Made by a program: the position numbers and the translations under genes. From the NCBI RefSeq assembly GCF_000286955.2, contig NZ_AJYK02000087.1, positions 1 through 38,303 of the forward strand: a DNA stretch of 38,303 nt, in the 5' to 3' direction. This stretch comes from Vibrio rumoiensis 1S-45. Its GTDB lineage: Bacteria > Pseudomonadota > Gammaproteobacteria > Enterobacterales > Vibrionaceae. Below are positions 1-7,206 of this stretch, one piece after another. Under the pieces are notes generated by a model. It had not been told where the DNA came from, did no database searches, and was given only the letters and a program-made list of their open reading frames with translations. Each line of letters opens with the position of its first letter. Position 1 is the stretch's first letter.

Positions 1-64
1 CCAATATGTGATAAAACTCACCATCAATTAATTTGTATTATTATAAGATGTAAATGTTGATTTG

Positions 65-89
65 TTAATTTCACCTTGAATGAAATTAA
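65..89. promoter_or_regulatory. Inverted repeat upstream of alginate lyase (candidate operator)
   Basis: Two perfect 9-bp arms, TTAATTTCA (65-73) and TGAAATTAA (81-89), flank a 7-bp spacer. The element sits about 78 bp upstream of the alginate lyase start, where a dimeric regulator could act. The arms are very AT-rich, so chance is possible. I do not recognise the regulator. Confidence 0.35.
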
Positions 90-166
90 GATGTGGTCCA
101 ACACTTTTACAATGCCAATAGCGATAACAAAAAGTCGATAATTATAAAACTTTACAAGGATTGAAA

Positions 167-1228
167 ATGTTTAAAAAATTCCTCTGCATGTCAGTAATAC
201 TGGGTTTCTCTGCTAATTCAATGGCTCATGAACAAGGTCCACTCTCCGTTCCAGCTGACAAATTCAACATGATGAATTGGAAAATTACCGTACCAGAAGA
301 CAGAGATCAAAACGGTAAAATCGATGAAATTGAAGGTGTAGCTATGTTTAGCTATTCAAACCCTGACTACTTCTTTTTAGATAAAGATGGCAACATGGTT
401 TTCCAAGTCCAAAACAAAGCTATTACGACATCAGGTTCATCCAACGCACGTTCTGAGCTACGCCAAATGCTCCGTGGTACAGACCTTACGATTGATGTAA
501 AAGCACCAGCCAATAACTTTGCGTTGACCGCTCATCCAGATGCTGATCAATATGGCGCAATTGGCGGCAAACTTGAAGCAACATTAAAAGTAAACCACGT
601 CGCAACCCATGCGAATCAACCAGATAAATACCCAGCTTACTCAGTGGTTGTCGGTCAAATTCATGCCAATAAAGATCCAAAGCAAATCGACGCTAAAACT
701 GGTTTTGGCTACGGTAATGAACCGCTGAAAATTTTCTACAAAAAATGGCCGGGACATGAAAACGGTTCTGTATTTTGGAACTATGAACGTAACCTAGAGA
801 AAAACGATCCAAACCGCACCGATATTGCTTACCCTGTGTGGGGCAATACATGGGAAAACAAAGCCGATCCAAAAGATGCAGGTCTTGCTCTAGGTGAAGA
901 ATTTAGCTACACCATTGATGTTCAAGGTAACATCATGCACTTAACTTTCACGACCGCTAAGCATGACAAGGTTGAATACAAAATCGATCTTTCTAAGAAC
1001 CTTGATGCACATGGAAAAGTGGATTCAAAAGACAACCCACAAGGTTATGCTAAAGATTCATTCTATTTCAAAGCTGGCGCTTACGGTCAATGTAGCGTGA
1101 AAGATGATGATGGATTCTGGTCTCCAGGTTGTGCAGGTACTGGCGACTTTGCTGAAGATATGAAGAATGGTGATTACAACAGTGTGTCTTTTTCTAAGCT
1201 AGAATTAACCACTAACGCGAAAAAATAA
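167..1228 (+). CDS. Secreted alginate lyase, polysaccharide lyase family 7
   Basis: Depolymerises alginate by beta-elimination, outside the cytoplasm. The 353-residue protein starts with a Sec-type signal peptide (residues 1 to about 20, ending SMA). The three PL7 hallmark motifs follow in order: RSELR (95-99), QIH (164-166) and YFKAGAYGQC (300-309). They carry the family's catalytic and substrate-binding Arg, Gln, His and Tyr. The cysteine in the leader lies too early for a lipobox, so a soluble periplasmic or secreted enzyme is likelier than a lipoprotein. The ATG at 167 is preferred because AGGA lies 6 bases upstream; a TTG at 161 would be too close. No extra carbohydrate-binding domain is seen. 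The gene is monocistronic, with its own terminator. Family assignment is secure; preference for mannuronate or guluronate cannot be read from the sequence. Confidence 0.93.
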   Translation: MFKKFLCMSVILGFSANSMAHEQGPLSVPADKFNMMNWKITVPEDRDQNGKIDEIEGVAMFSYSNPDYFFLDKDGNMVFQVQNKAITTSGSSNARSELRQMLRGTDLTIDVKAPANNFALTAHPDADQYGAIGGKLEATLKVNHVATHANQPDKYPAYSVVVGQIHANKDPKQIDAKTGFGYGNEPLKIFYKKWPGHENGSVFWNYERNLEKNDPNRTDIAYPVWGNTWENKADPKDAGLALGEEFSYTIDVQGNIMHLTFTTAKHDKVEYKIDLSKNLDAHGKVDSKDNPQGYAKDSFYFKAGAYGQCSVKDDDGFWSPGCAGTGDFAEDMKNGDYNSVSFSKLELTTNAKK

Positions 1229-1263
1229 GCATTAGCGTAAAACCTTGATTTACGATTAAACTG

Positions 1264-1301
1264 ACCGCCTTGATGATTAACTCCCCAAGGCGGTTTTTTT
1301 T
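1264..1301 (+). terminator. Rho-independent terminator of alginate lyase
   Basis: A 9-bp GC-rich stem, ACCGCCTTG (1264-1272) with CAAGGCGGT (1286-1294), is followed by eight T. Confidence 0.92.
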
Positions 1302-1346
1302 ATTGCTTACTTTCCCAAGTATGAGCTTAGTTACCCGTATATGAGG

Positions 1347-1853
1347 TTAATTATATGCGCCACTCGCATAATGTAGCTCATAACTGTGGCTGTAAATTTC
1401 AAGAATATTGCCGAATGGGTCTTCCATGTAGATCATGCGGTACGGTTTTTCACCCGGATAGTAATAACGTGGCGCTTTCATACGTTTTTTACCACCAGCA
1501 GCAACGATTCTTTCAGCTAAACCTTCAACATCTGGGTCTTGTACGCAGAAATGAAATACACCCGTTTTCCAATATTCAAAGTTATCTTCTGGGTTTTCTT
1601 GGTTTTTAAATTCAAACAGTTCAACGCCGACACGGTCACCCGTCGACATGTGGGCGATACGAAAACGCTCCCAACCTGCGCCGAATACATCAGTACACAT
1701 TTCCCCAATCGGTGAATCATCTTCAACCACATCCGTTGGTTCCATGATCAAATACCAACCCAATACTTCTGTATAAAATTTCACTGCCGCTTCTAAATCA
1801 GGCACTGAAATACCAATATGAGAAAAGGTTCTTGGGTATGTTTTATTTTCCAT
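1347..1853 (-). CDS. VOC (glyoxalase/dioxygenase superfamily) protein
   Basis: A 168-residue single-chain VOC protein with two beta-alpha-beta-beta-beta modules. The first opens with SHIGISVPDLEAAVKFY and the second with GVFHFCVQDPDVEGLAERI. A full metal site of the 2-His-2-Glu type is visible: H12, E78, H101 and E152, the last in the FGNILEIYS motif. This resembles glyoxalase I-like and fosfomycin-resistance-like enzymes, but nothing fixes the substrate. A longer frame extends upstream to 1931. The ATG at 1853 is preferred because GAGG lies 8 bases upstream and the VOC fold starts right after it. The gene is divergent from the LysR regulator at 1965 and is a likely target of it. Confidence 0.82.
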   Translation of the reverse strand: MENKTYPRTFSHIGISVPDLEAAVKFYTEVLGWYLIMEPTDVVEDDSPIGEMCTDVFGAGWERFRIAHMSTGDRVGVELFEFKNQENPEDNFEYWKTGVFHFCVQDPDVEGLAERIVAAGGKKRMKAPRYYYPGEKPYRMIYMEDPFGNILEIYSHSYELHYASGAYN

Positions 1854-1861
1854 GTGTATTG

Positions 1862-1891
1862 CCTCATGTTTTTGTGCGTAATTGCATGAGG
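1862..1891. promoter_or_regulatory. Inverted repeat in the VOC-LysR divergent promoter region
   Basis: CCTCATG (1862-1868) and CATGAGG (1885-1891) form a perfect 7-bp inverted repeat with a 16-bp spacer. The arm nearest the VOC gene contains its ribosome-binding site. It could be a LysR-family operator or an mRNA hairpin masking the VOC ribosome-binding site. Assignment is inferred from position only. Confidence 0.35.
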
Positions 1892-1964
1892 TAAATACTA
1901 TTCCCATCGCTTTACTTTTAAAAATTATCAATTATTCTCATTTTAATAATTATTTGTTATCAAT

Positions 1965-2867
1965 ATGAGTAACGCTATGTTGAACCCTGTTTGGCTACAC
2001 ACTTTTAAAACCTTGGTAGACGTCGGACATTTCACAAAAACAAGTGATAAGTTATTCATGACTCAACCGGGCGTGAGCCAACATATACAAAAGCTCGAAG
2101 CCGCTTGTGGTTATGATCTATTAATTCGCCACAACAAAACCTTTGAACTAACCGAGCAAGGCCAACACGTTTATGCCTATGCGCAGCAGTTATTAAAAAA
2201 TGAAAAAGACCTACTTGACTCACTGAATATCGATGACCCATATCAAGGCTGCATTAAACTGTCTTGTTCGGGTTCATTGGCATTATCGTTGTTTCCTAAG
2301 TTGCTCGAACTTCAAAAACAGAATCCAAAACTGGTTATAAACGTAGAAGTCGCCCCTAATCAAAAAATATTGCATGACGTACAACAAGGAAACCTAGATT
2401 TAGGTATCGTGACTCATAAACCACAAGAAAGTTTTTTTGAAATAGAAACTTTAGGTGCAGAGTCATTGTGTTTAGTGTTACCAAAAGCATTTAGCAACAC
2501 ACATATCACCATTGAACAACTGCAATCTCTAGGAATGGTAAGGCACCCAGATGCCAATCATTATCTTTCTTTATACTTGAACCGTTGTGGTGATCCAAAC
2601 TGGCAAGATCTTGAAACAGATAAAATCAAAACAGTCTGTTACATCAATCAACTTAGCCAAATTCTTTTACCTGTCGCAAAAGGTATCGGGTTTACGGTAC
2701 TACCTAAAAGCGCTGTCGATAGCTTCTACCAGCTCGATGACATCACGGTTCACCAGCCCACAAAACAAGTCACCGAAACCTTATATTGCATCAGCAAACG
2801 CCATAAGCCTCAAACCCAAAGGCTTGGTATGATCATTGCGCAGCTCCATAAATGGTTAAGAAATTAG
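1965..2867 (+). CDS. LysR-family transcriptional regulator
   Basis: A 300-residue LysR-type regulator. The N-terminal winged helix-turn-helix includes FTKTSDKLFMTQPGVSQHIQ, followed by the linker helix and a periplasmic-binding-like effector domain from about residue 90 (LSCSGSLALSLFPKLLELQ). Two in-frame starts are possible, ATG 1965 and ATG 1977. The second gives the more usual MLNPVWLHTF opening and neither has a strong ribosome-binding site. The gene is divergent from the VOC gene and 109 bp upstream of the DoxX gene, so both are reasonable targets. The inducer is not predictable. Confidence 0.9.
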   Translation: MSNAMLNPVWLHTFKTLVDVGHFTKTSDKLFMTQPGVSQHIQKLEAACGYDLLIRHNKTFELTEQGQHVYAYAQQLLKNEKDLLDSLNIDDPYQGCIKLSCSGSLALSLFPKLLELQKQNPKLVINVEVAPNQKILHDVQQGNLDLGIVTHKPQESFFEIETLGAESLCLVLPKAFSNTHITIEQLQSLGMVRHPDANHYLSLYLNRCGDPNWQDLETDKIKTVCYINQLSQILLPVAKGIGFTVLPKSAVDSFYQLDDITVHQPTKQVTETLYCISKRHKPQTQRLGMIIAQLHKWLRN

Positions 2868-2976
2868 GCAGGAAGGCCCCGAAATTAAATAATTGTCCAT
2901 TTTTTCCATAGTAATGAAATAAAAAACAAAGCACTACGGTCATGTCTGTTAATCAAATACTGTTAAGGAAGATAAA

Positions 2977-3417
2977 ATGAGTACAACACAAACTTCATCA
3001 CTGGAAAAGAAGCTAGCTTTTAGCTTATTGGCACTAAGAGTCGCGATCGCATTGGTCTTTATGGTGTGGGCTTTTGATAAAATTGTTGCACCTGAGCACA
3101 CAACAAAAGTGTTTTCGGCGTTTTACGGTATTGATTTATCAAGCAGCATTGCAACCGCAATGGGAATTGCGCAGGTTGGCTTTGTTGCCGCTTTTGCCCT
3201 TGGATTATGGAAAAATGTCACTTATTTAGCCGTGTTAGTATTGCATGCAGGTTCAACACTTTCAGCATTTGCAAAGTATCTCGACCCGTTTAGCAACTTA
3301 TTGTTCTTTGCTGCATGGCCGATGTTAGCGGCTTGTTTCGCTTTATATCTACTCAGAGATTTCGATGTCTTGGTATTCTCAAGTAACTCTAAACAAGCAA
3401 AATCAGCTACCGCTTAA
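2977..3417 (+). CDS. DoxX-like inner-membrane protein
   Basis: A 146-residue membrane protein with four hydrophobic segments (roughly residues 15-35, 52-75, 80-97 and 105-127). The opening LALRVAIALVFMVWAFDKI is typical of the DoxX/DoxD-like family. Family members are linked to redox or thiol stress in other bacteria, but biochemical roles are poorly defined. The start is clear: AAGGA lies just upstream of ATG 2977. It lies downstream of the LysR gene in the same direction and has its own terminator. Confidence 0.78.
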   Translation: MSTTQTSSLEKKLAFSLLALRVAIALVFMVWAFDKIVAPEHTTKVFSAFYGIDLSSSIATAMGIAQVGFVAAFALGLWKNVTYLAVLVLHAGSTLSAFAKYLDPFSNLLFFAAWPMLAACFALYLLRDFDVLVFSSNSKQAKSATA

Positions 3418-3453
3418 GTTGTTAACGTTTACGTCGAAATAATAGTCATCATT

Positions 3454-3495
3454 AAAGCCTGTCATACTCTTCAATGTATGACAGGCTTTATTTTT
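3454..3495. terminator. Intrinsic terminator after DoxX gene, possibly bidirectional
   Basis: A 14-bp perfect stem, AAAGCCTGTCATAC (3454-3467) with GTATGACAGGCTTT (3476-3489), has an 8-base loop and is followed by ATTTTT. It lies between convergent genes and may also serve the adenosine deaminase on the minus strand. Confidence 0.9.
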
Positions 3496-3522
3496 CATTC
3501 AGATAGATTCAATTTTAAACGT

Positions 3523-4674
3523 TTAATCACGATGAACTAAACGTGAAGACAAGCGCTTTTTCAATGCCCCTTCTTCTAAATTAGCACAATGTATTTCTAG
3601 ATCGCGCCAGTCTTGCTCGCTGAACGTTTGGTACACTTGTGCAATTAAGTTTTGTTTCAACTCATCTTCAACAAATGCCGCTTCCAATGCACATAAGGTC
3701 ACATCCAGCAGTTCCACACGATTAAAGCCAAACACGGTCTCTGCGATGTGGTATTCCTTTTCAACATCGGTGCCAAATAATCCAGCATCATCCGTATTGA
3801 TTGAAAGACGGACCCCTTTTTCATACAAACGGCGTAATGGGTGGTTATCTAGCTTTTGTTCAAATTCAGTCACAAGAATGCGGTTACTGGTTGGTGCGAC
3901 TTCCAGTGTGATTTGATCACGAATTAAGGTGTCAATAAGCTCGTCATCTTTGATTGCTGCAATGCCGTGGCCAATTCGTTTGGCACCGAAGGTTAATGCA
4001 TCACGAATGCTTTCCGGCCCACGGATCTCACCGGCATGATAAGACTTAGGTAAAGGAATGTTATCCACTAACTCGTGAGCATAAATAAAATCGGCAAACT
4101 CGCCGGCCATTTCGTTCCCGGCAATATTAAAACCTGCTACCGATTTACGTGGGTACTTCGCAATAAAATCAACGCTTAAATTAAAATGTTCCAAGCTTAA
4201 ATGACGTACACCACATGCTTGTAAGCGTGTTTCAGTACCAAACTCTTCTTTCACTTCAGTAATAGCACGTTCAATCGCAGCCATGAATTGATCGTATTTT
4301 TCAGCATCAAGAGACACATTACCTTGTTGATCTTCTTGATAACAAAGATGAAATGCCGATGTGATCATTTCACAATAAATCATCCCTTGCTGAGCATTAC
4401 GAGATAGATAGTCTTTCATGATCAAATAATAATCATCAGCATCGCGAACTAAATCAGCAACTACATCATACGCGGTGACGAATGCACCAAAATCGGTTTC
4501 ATCGTATTGATAACGCCCATTTGGAAAGGCCGATTTATCGTATTGACCTTCAGCGTATAAAAAATCATCAGGCAATGAAACATTATGTTTTTGTGCTAAA
4601 ACAAGAGCGGTCTCTGGGGTTACTGAGCCTTCAATATGCTCATGTAAAATAACTTTCGGTAATGTAGAACTCAT
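3523..4674 (-). CDS. add: Adenosine deaminase family protein
   Basis: Probably converts adenosine (and deoxyadenosine) to inosine, in the cytoplasm. The 383-residue chain keeps every catalytic position of the family: zinc ligands H11 and H13 (LHEHIEGS), H213 and D295; catalytic E216 in HAGE; H236 in GHG; and D296 in NTDDAG. It is about 45 residues longer than common bacterial Add, with extra sequence around residues 35-60 and 110-125. The usual GIDLAGDE segment reads GFNIAGNE. It is therefore a divergent branch, and another adenosine-like substrate is possible. It lies downstream of the xdh-guaD operon but is separated from it by a terminator, so it probably has its own promoter, near which a PurR-like box lies. 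Confidence 0.83.
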   Translation of the reverse strand: MSSTLPKVILHEHIEGSVTPETALVLAQKHNVSLPDDFLYAEGQYDKSAFPNGRYQYDETDFGAFVTAYDVVADLVRDADDYYLIMKDYLSRNAQQGMIYCEMITSAFHLCYQEDQQGNVSLDAEKYDQFMAAIERAITEVKEEFGTETRLQACGVRHLSLEHFNLSVDFIAKYPRKSVAGFNIAGNEMAGEFADFIYAHELVDNIPLPKSYHAGEIRGPESIRDALTFGAKRIGHGIAAIKDDELIDTLIRDQITLEVAPTSNRILVTEFEQKLDNHPLRRLYEKGVRLSINTDDAGLFGTDVEKEYHIAETVFGFNRVELLDVTLCALEAAFVEDELKQNLIAQVYQTFSEQDWRDLEIHCANLEEGALKKRLSSRLVHRD

Positions 4675-4727
4675 GAATACTGCCTTTTGTTTTTATATGG
4701 CTACTGTAATTAATTGGCTAACCTTAC

Positions 4728-4733
4728 TGTCAA
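4728..4733 (-). promoter_or_regulatory. Candidate -35 element for adenosine deaminase
   Basis: On the minus strand this reads TTGACA, a perfect sigma-70 -35 hexamer, about 54 bp upstream of the deaminase start. No convincing -10 hexamer is present at 17 bp; TACAGT at a 19-bp spacing is the best candidate. The promoter call is therefore tentative. Confidence 0.3.
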
Positions 4734-4781
4734 TTGCCGTAAGTGCAATCGAAACTTTAGTCAATTTTGAGAATCAGCACA

Positions 4782-4797
4782 ACGCAAACGATAACCT
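4782..4797. promoter_or_regulatory. Candidate PurR operator upstream of adenosine deaminase
   Basis: ACGCAAACGATAACCT matches the first nine bases of the PurR consensus palindrome ACGCAAACGTTTGCGT exactly and about 12 of 16 overall. It lies roughly 110 bp upstream of the deaminase start. PurR operators normally overlap the promoter, so the distance weakens the call. Confidence 0.35.
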
Positions 4798-4820
4798 AGG
4801 AAAACACTCGCTTCTTCCAA

Positions 4821-4870
4821 ACAAAAATACCCTTCTAAGTCGAAGCAACAGCCTCTAATTAGAAGGGTAT
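4821..4870 (-). terminator. Terminator of the xdhABC-guaD operon
   Basis: Stem TTAGAAGGGTAT (4859-4870) and ATACCCTTCTAA (4827-4838), 12 perfect bp with a 20-base loop. Read on the minus strand it runs into ATTTTTGTTTGG. It lies just beyond the guaD stop codon and separates that operon from adenosine deaminase. Confidence 0.8.
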
Positions 4871-4900
4871 AAAAAGGTATTAAATAGGTAACGTTTACTG

Positions 4901-6205
4901 TTATTTTTTATAGGCTAAATCACCATAGACATAAGTAGCATGAACGGTGCGATCGTCACCTAAGCTCATCAACACAAACAATTTCTCTTCCAAGGTTTTG
5001 GCTTGTTGCATTCTGAATTTCATTAACGTTGTGGCATTCGGTTCTAGCACGACGAAATCGGCTTCTTTACCGACTTCTAGGCTGCCAATTTTGTCGTCTA
5101 AGTATAAAGCTTTCGCCCCACCTAGTGTGGCTTGATAAAGCGATTTAATAGGGTGCAGTTTCTGTTGTTGAAGCTGCATGATTTTGTAAGCTTCACTCAT
5201 GGTTTGCATTAATGAAAAACTGGTACCTGCACCAACATCAGTCCCCATCCCGACACGAATACCAAAATTTTCAATTCGTGATAGATCGAATAACCCTGAA
5301 CCTAAAAATAAGTTAGACGTTGGGCAAAAAGCAATCGCAGAACCGGTGTCTGACAAGCGTTGGCATTCACAATCTGACAGGTGAACACCATGTGCAAATA
5401 CCGAACGTTGATGCAAAAGCCCATAATGGTCGTAAACATCTAAGTAGCCTTCTCGTTCTGGAAATAGCGATTTCACCCACTCAATTTCTTGTTTATTTTC
5501 AGATAAATGCGTATGCATATATACGCTTGGGTATTCTTGTAACAATTTACCGACCATGGTCAACTGTTCAGGTGTACTGGTGGGGGCAAAACGTGGCGTC
5601 ACTGCATAGGATAAACGGCCATTATCGTGCCATTTTTCAATCAGCTCTTTTGAGTCGTTATAGCCACATTCTGGTGTGTCGGTTAAGTAATCGGGGGCAT
5701 TTCGGTCCATTAATACTTTGCCGCAAATCATGCGCAGGTTACGACGCTGAGCTTCTTGAAAGAACACATCTACCGATTGCTTATGCACCGTACCAAATAC
5801 CAATGCCGTAGTAGTACCGTTACTGGCTAATTCATCTAAAAAGATTTTCGCTACTTTCTTCGCATATTCAGGATCTTTAAAGCGCTCTTCTTCTGGGAAG
5901 GTATAGTTTTCTAGCCAATCGAGTAGTTGCTCACCATAAGAAGCGATCATACCAGTTTGTGGATAGTGAATATGGGTGTCAATAAAACCGGCGGTAATGA
6001 TTTTGTCTTGGTAGTTCACCATTTTCATTTCATCATTATGCTTGGCAAGGGTTTCAATGTAATCGCCAACGTCTACTATTTTACCGTTTTCGACCACCAA
6101 TAAACCGTCTTCAAAATAGCGATACGCATGGTCAATACCGACATCTTTTGGATCGGCGAGAATTTGAATGATCGCACTACGATAAGCGGTTTTTTGCTGT
6201 GACAT
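4901..6205 (-). CDS. guaD: Guanine deaminase
   Basis: Hydrolyses guanine to xanthine and ammonia, feeding the xanthine dehydrogenase encoded upstream. The 434-residue amidohydrolase has the guanine-deaminase signature GFIDTHIHYPQTGMI with zinc ligands H78 and H80. HTHLSEN contains H231, H233 and E236. FAHGVHL contains H272, and MGTDVGAGTSFS contains D323. Length and motif order match the family. The start ATG at 6205 has AAGGA six bases upstream. It lies 35 bp after xdhC in the same direction, so it is probably co-transcribed, and is the last gene before the terminator. Confidence 0.95.
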   Translation of the reverse strand: MSQQKTAYRSAIIQILADPKDVGIDHAYRYFEDGLLVVENGKIVDVGDYIETLAKHNDEMKMVNYQDKIITAGFIDTHIHYPQTGMIASYGEQLLDWLENYTFPEEERFKDPEYAKKVAKIFLDELASNGTTTALVFGTVHKQSVDVFFQEAQRRNLRMICGKVLMDRNAPDYLTDTPECGYNDSKELIEKWHDNGRLSYAVTPRFAPTSTPEQLTMVGKLLQEYPSVYMHTHLSENKQEIEWVKSLFPEREGYLDVYDHYGLLHQRSVFAHGVHLSDCECQRLSDTGSAIAFCPTSNLFLGSGLFDLSRIENFGIRVGMGTDVGAGTSFSLMQTMSEAYKIMQLQQQKLHPIKSLYQATLGGAKALYLDDKIGSLEVGKEADFVVLEPNATTLMKFRMQQAKTLEEKLFVLMSLGDDRTVHATYVYGDLAYKK

Positions 6206-6240
6206 ATAGCTTCCTTGTGAGTGTATTGAGTGCTGTGTAT

Positions 6241-7107
6241 TTATCCGGCTAACTCATGGTTTTTCATTGGTCTTTTTTGTTCTAATGCTTCGCCTTGGTA
6301 ATGGGCGATCAATTCACCAGCTACCGATACGGCAATCTCAGCAGGGTGTTTGCCTTTTATCATCGCCACCCCAATTGGGCACTGCATTTTTTCAATGGCT
6401 TCTTGCTCAAATCCCCGGTGAGCTAAGCGCAAATCAAATTTCTTACGCTTGGTCTGCGAACCTATCATGCCAAAATAGCAAAACCTATCTTGGGCAAGAA
6501 TTTCACGTGCTAAATCAAAATCAAGTTGGTGGTTATGCGTCATCACTAAATAGTAACTATTTGTTGGCATGTGTTTTAATTCACCGACTGGATCATCACT
6601 CACCAATTTACGCACATTAGGCGCTAAATATTCAGGAAATTCTGCTTCGCGTTCATCTATCCAGGTGATTTTAAATGGCAAGGTTTGCACTATGTTCACT
6701 AAGGCCTTAGCAACATGACCTGCACCTAATAATACTAAGTGGTGCTGGTTAAAACCGATGGGTTCAAAGCTTAATGTTGCCATGCCACCACAGCATTGCC
6801 CTAAACGTGCACCAAGATTAAACCGCTCAATGTGGGTTTTATTTTCACCTTGATGACTGCCAAGGCTCATTAACATTTCACGCGCCATCTTGGTAGCAAG
6901 ATGCTCTAGATGCCCACCACCGATCGTTGCATACAGCTCTCGGCGAGTCACAATCATTTTAGTACCCGTATCACGCGGTACTGAACCTTTATGCTCTAAT
7001 ACCGTGACTAAAATGCATTCTTCACCTTGCTGTTCGAGCAAAGCGAGTTGCTGAATCCATGAGACTTGGCTCGTCGGATTGGCATGGCCATTTTCATGTT
7101 TAGTCAT
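6241..7107 (-). CDS. xdhC: Xanthine dehydrogenase accessory protein XdhC
   Basis: Maturation factor that binds molybdenum cofactor, promotes its sulfuration and inserts it into xanthine dehydrogenase. The 288-residue protein has the XdhC N-terminal region (CILVTVLEHKGSVPRDTGTK, then ATIGGGHLE) and a C-terminal Rossmann fold (HLVLLGAGHVAKALV). FGMIGSQTKRKKF and PIGVAMIKGKHPAEIAVS close the typical pattern. A longer frame reaches 7173. Adjacent ATGs at 7110 and 7107 follow a good GAAGGA; the second gives 7-base spacing and is chosen here. It lies about 100 bp after xdhB and 35 bp before guaD. Confidence 0.92.
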   Translation of the reverse strand: MTKHENGHANPTSQVSWIQQLALLEQQGEECILVTVLEHKGSVPRDTGTKMIVTRRELYATIGGGHLEHLATKMAREMLMSLGSHQGENKTHIERFNLGARLGQCCGGMATLSFEPIGFNQHHLVLLGAGHVAKALVNIVQTLPFKITWIDEREAEFPEYLAPNVRKLVSDDPVGELKHMPTNSYYLVMTHNHQLDFDLAREILAQDRFCYFGMIGSQTKRKKFDLRLAHRGFEQEAIEKMQCPIGVAMIKGKHPAEIAVSVAGELIAHYQGEALEQKRPMKNHELAG

Positions 7108-7206
7108 CATAACATCCTTCTTACTTGAGCTATTTCTCGCCACTGTACCGTGAACTTTCTGTACGATGTCCACGAACTCGACTCAGTAACAAGAAACATA
7201 AGGCGC

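Noticed and set aside
5320..5811. A 163-residue plus-strand frame inside guaD
   Set aside because: It lies antisense to a well-supported guanine deaminase gene and has no family motif; a shadow of guaD codon bias.
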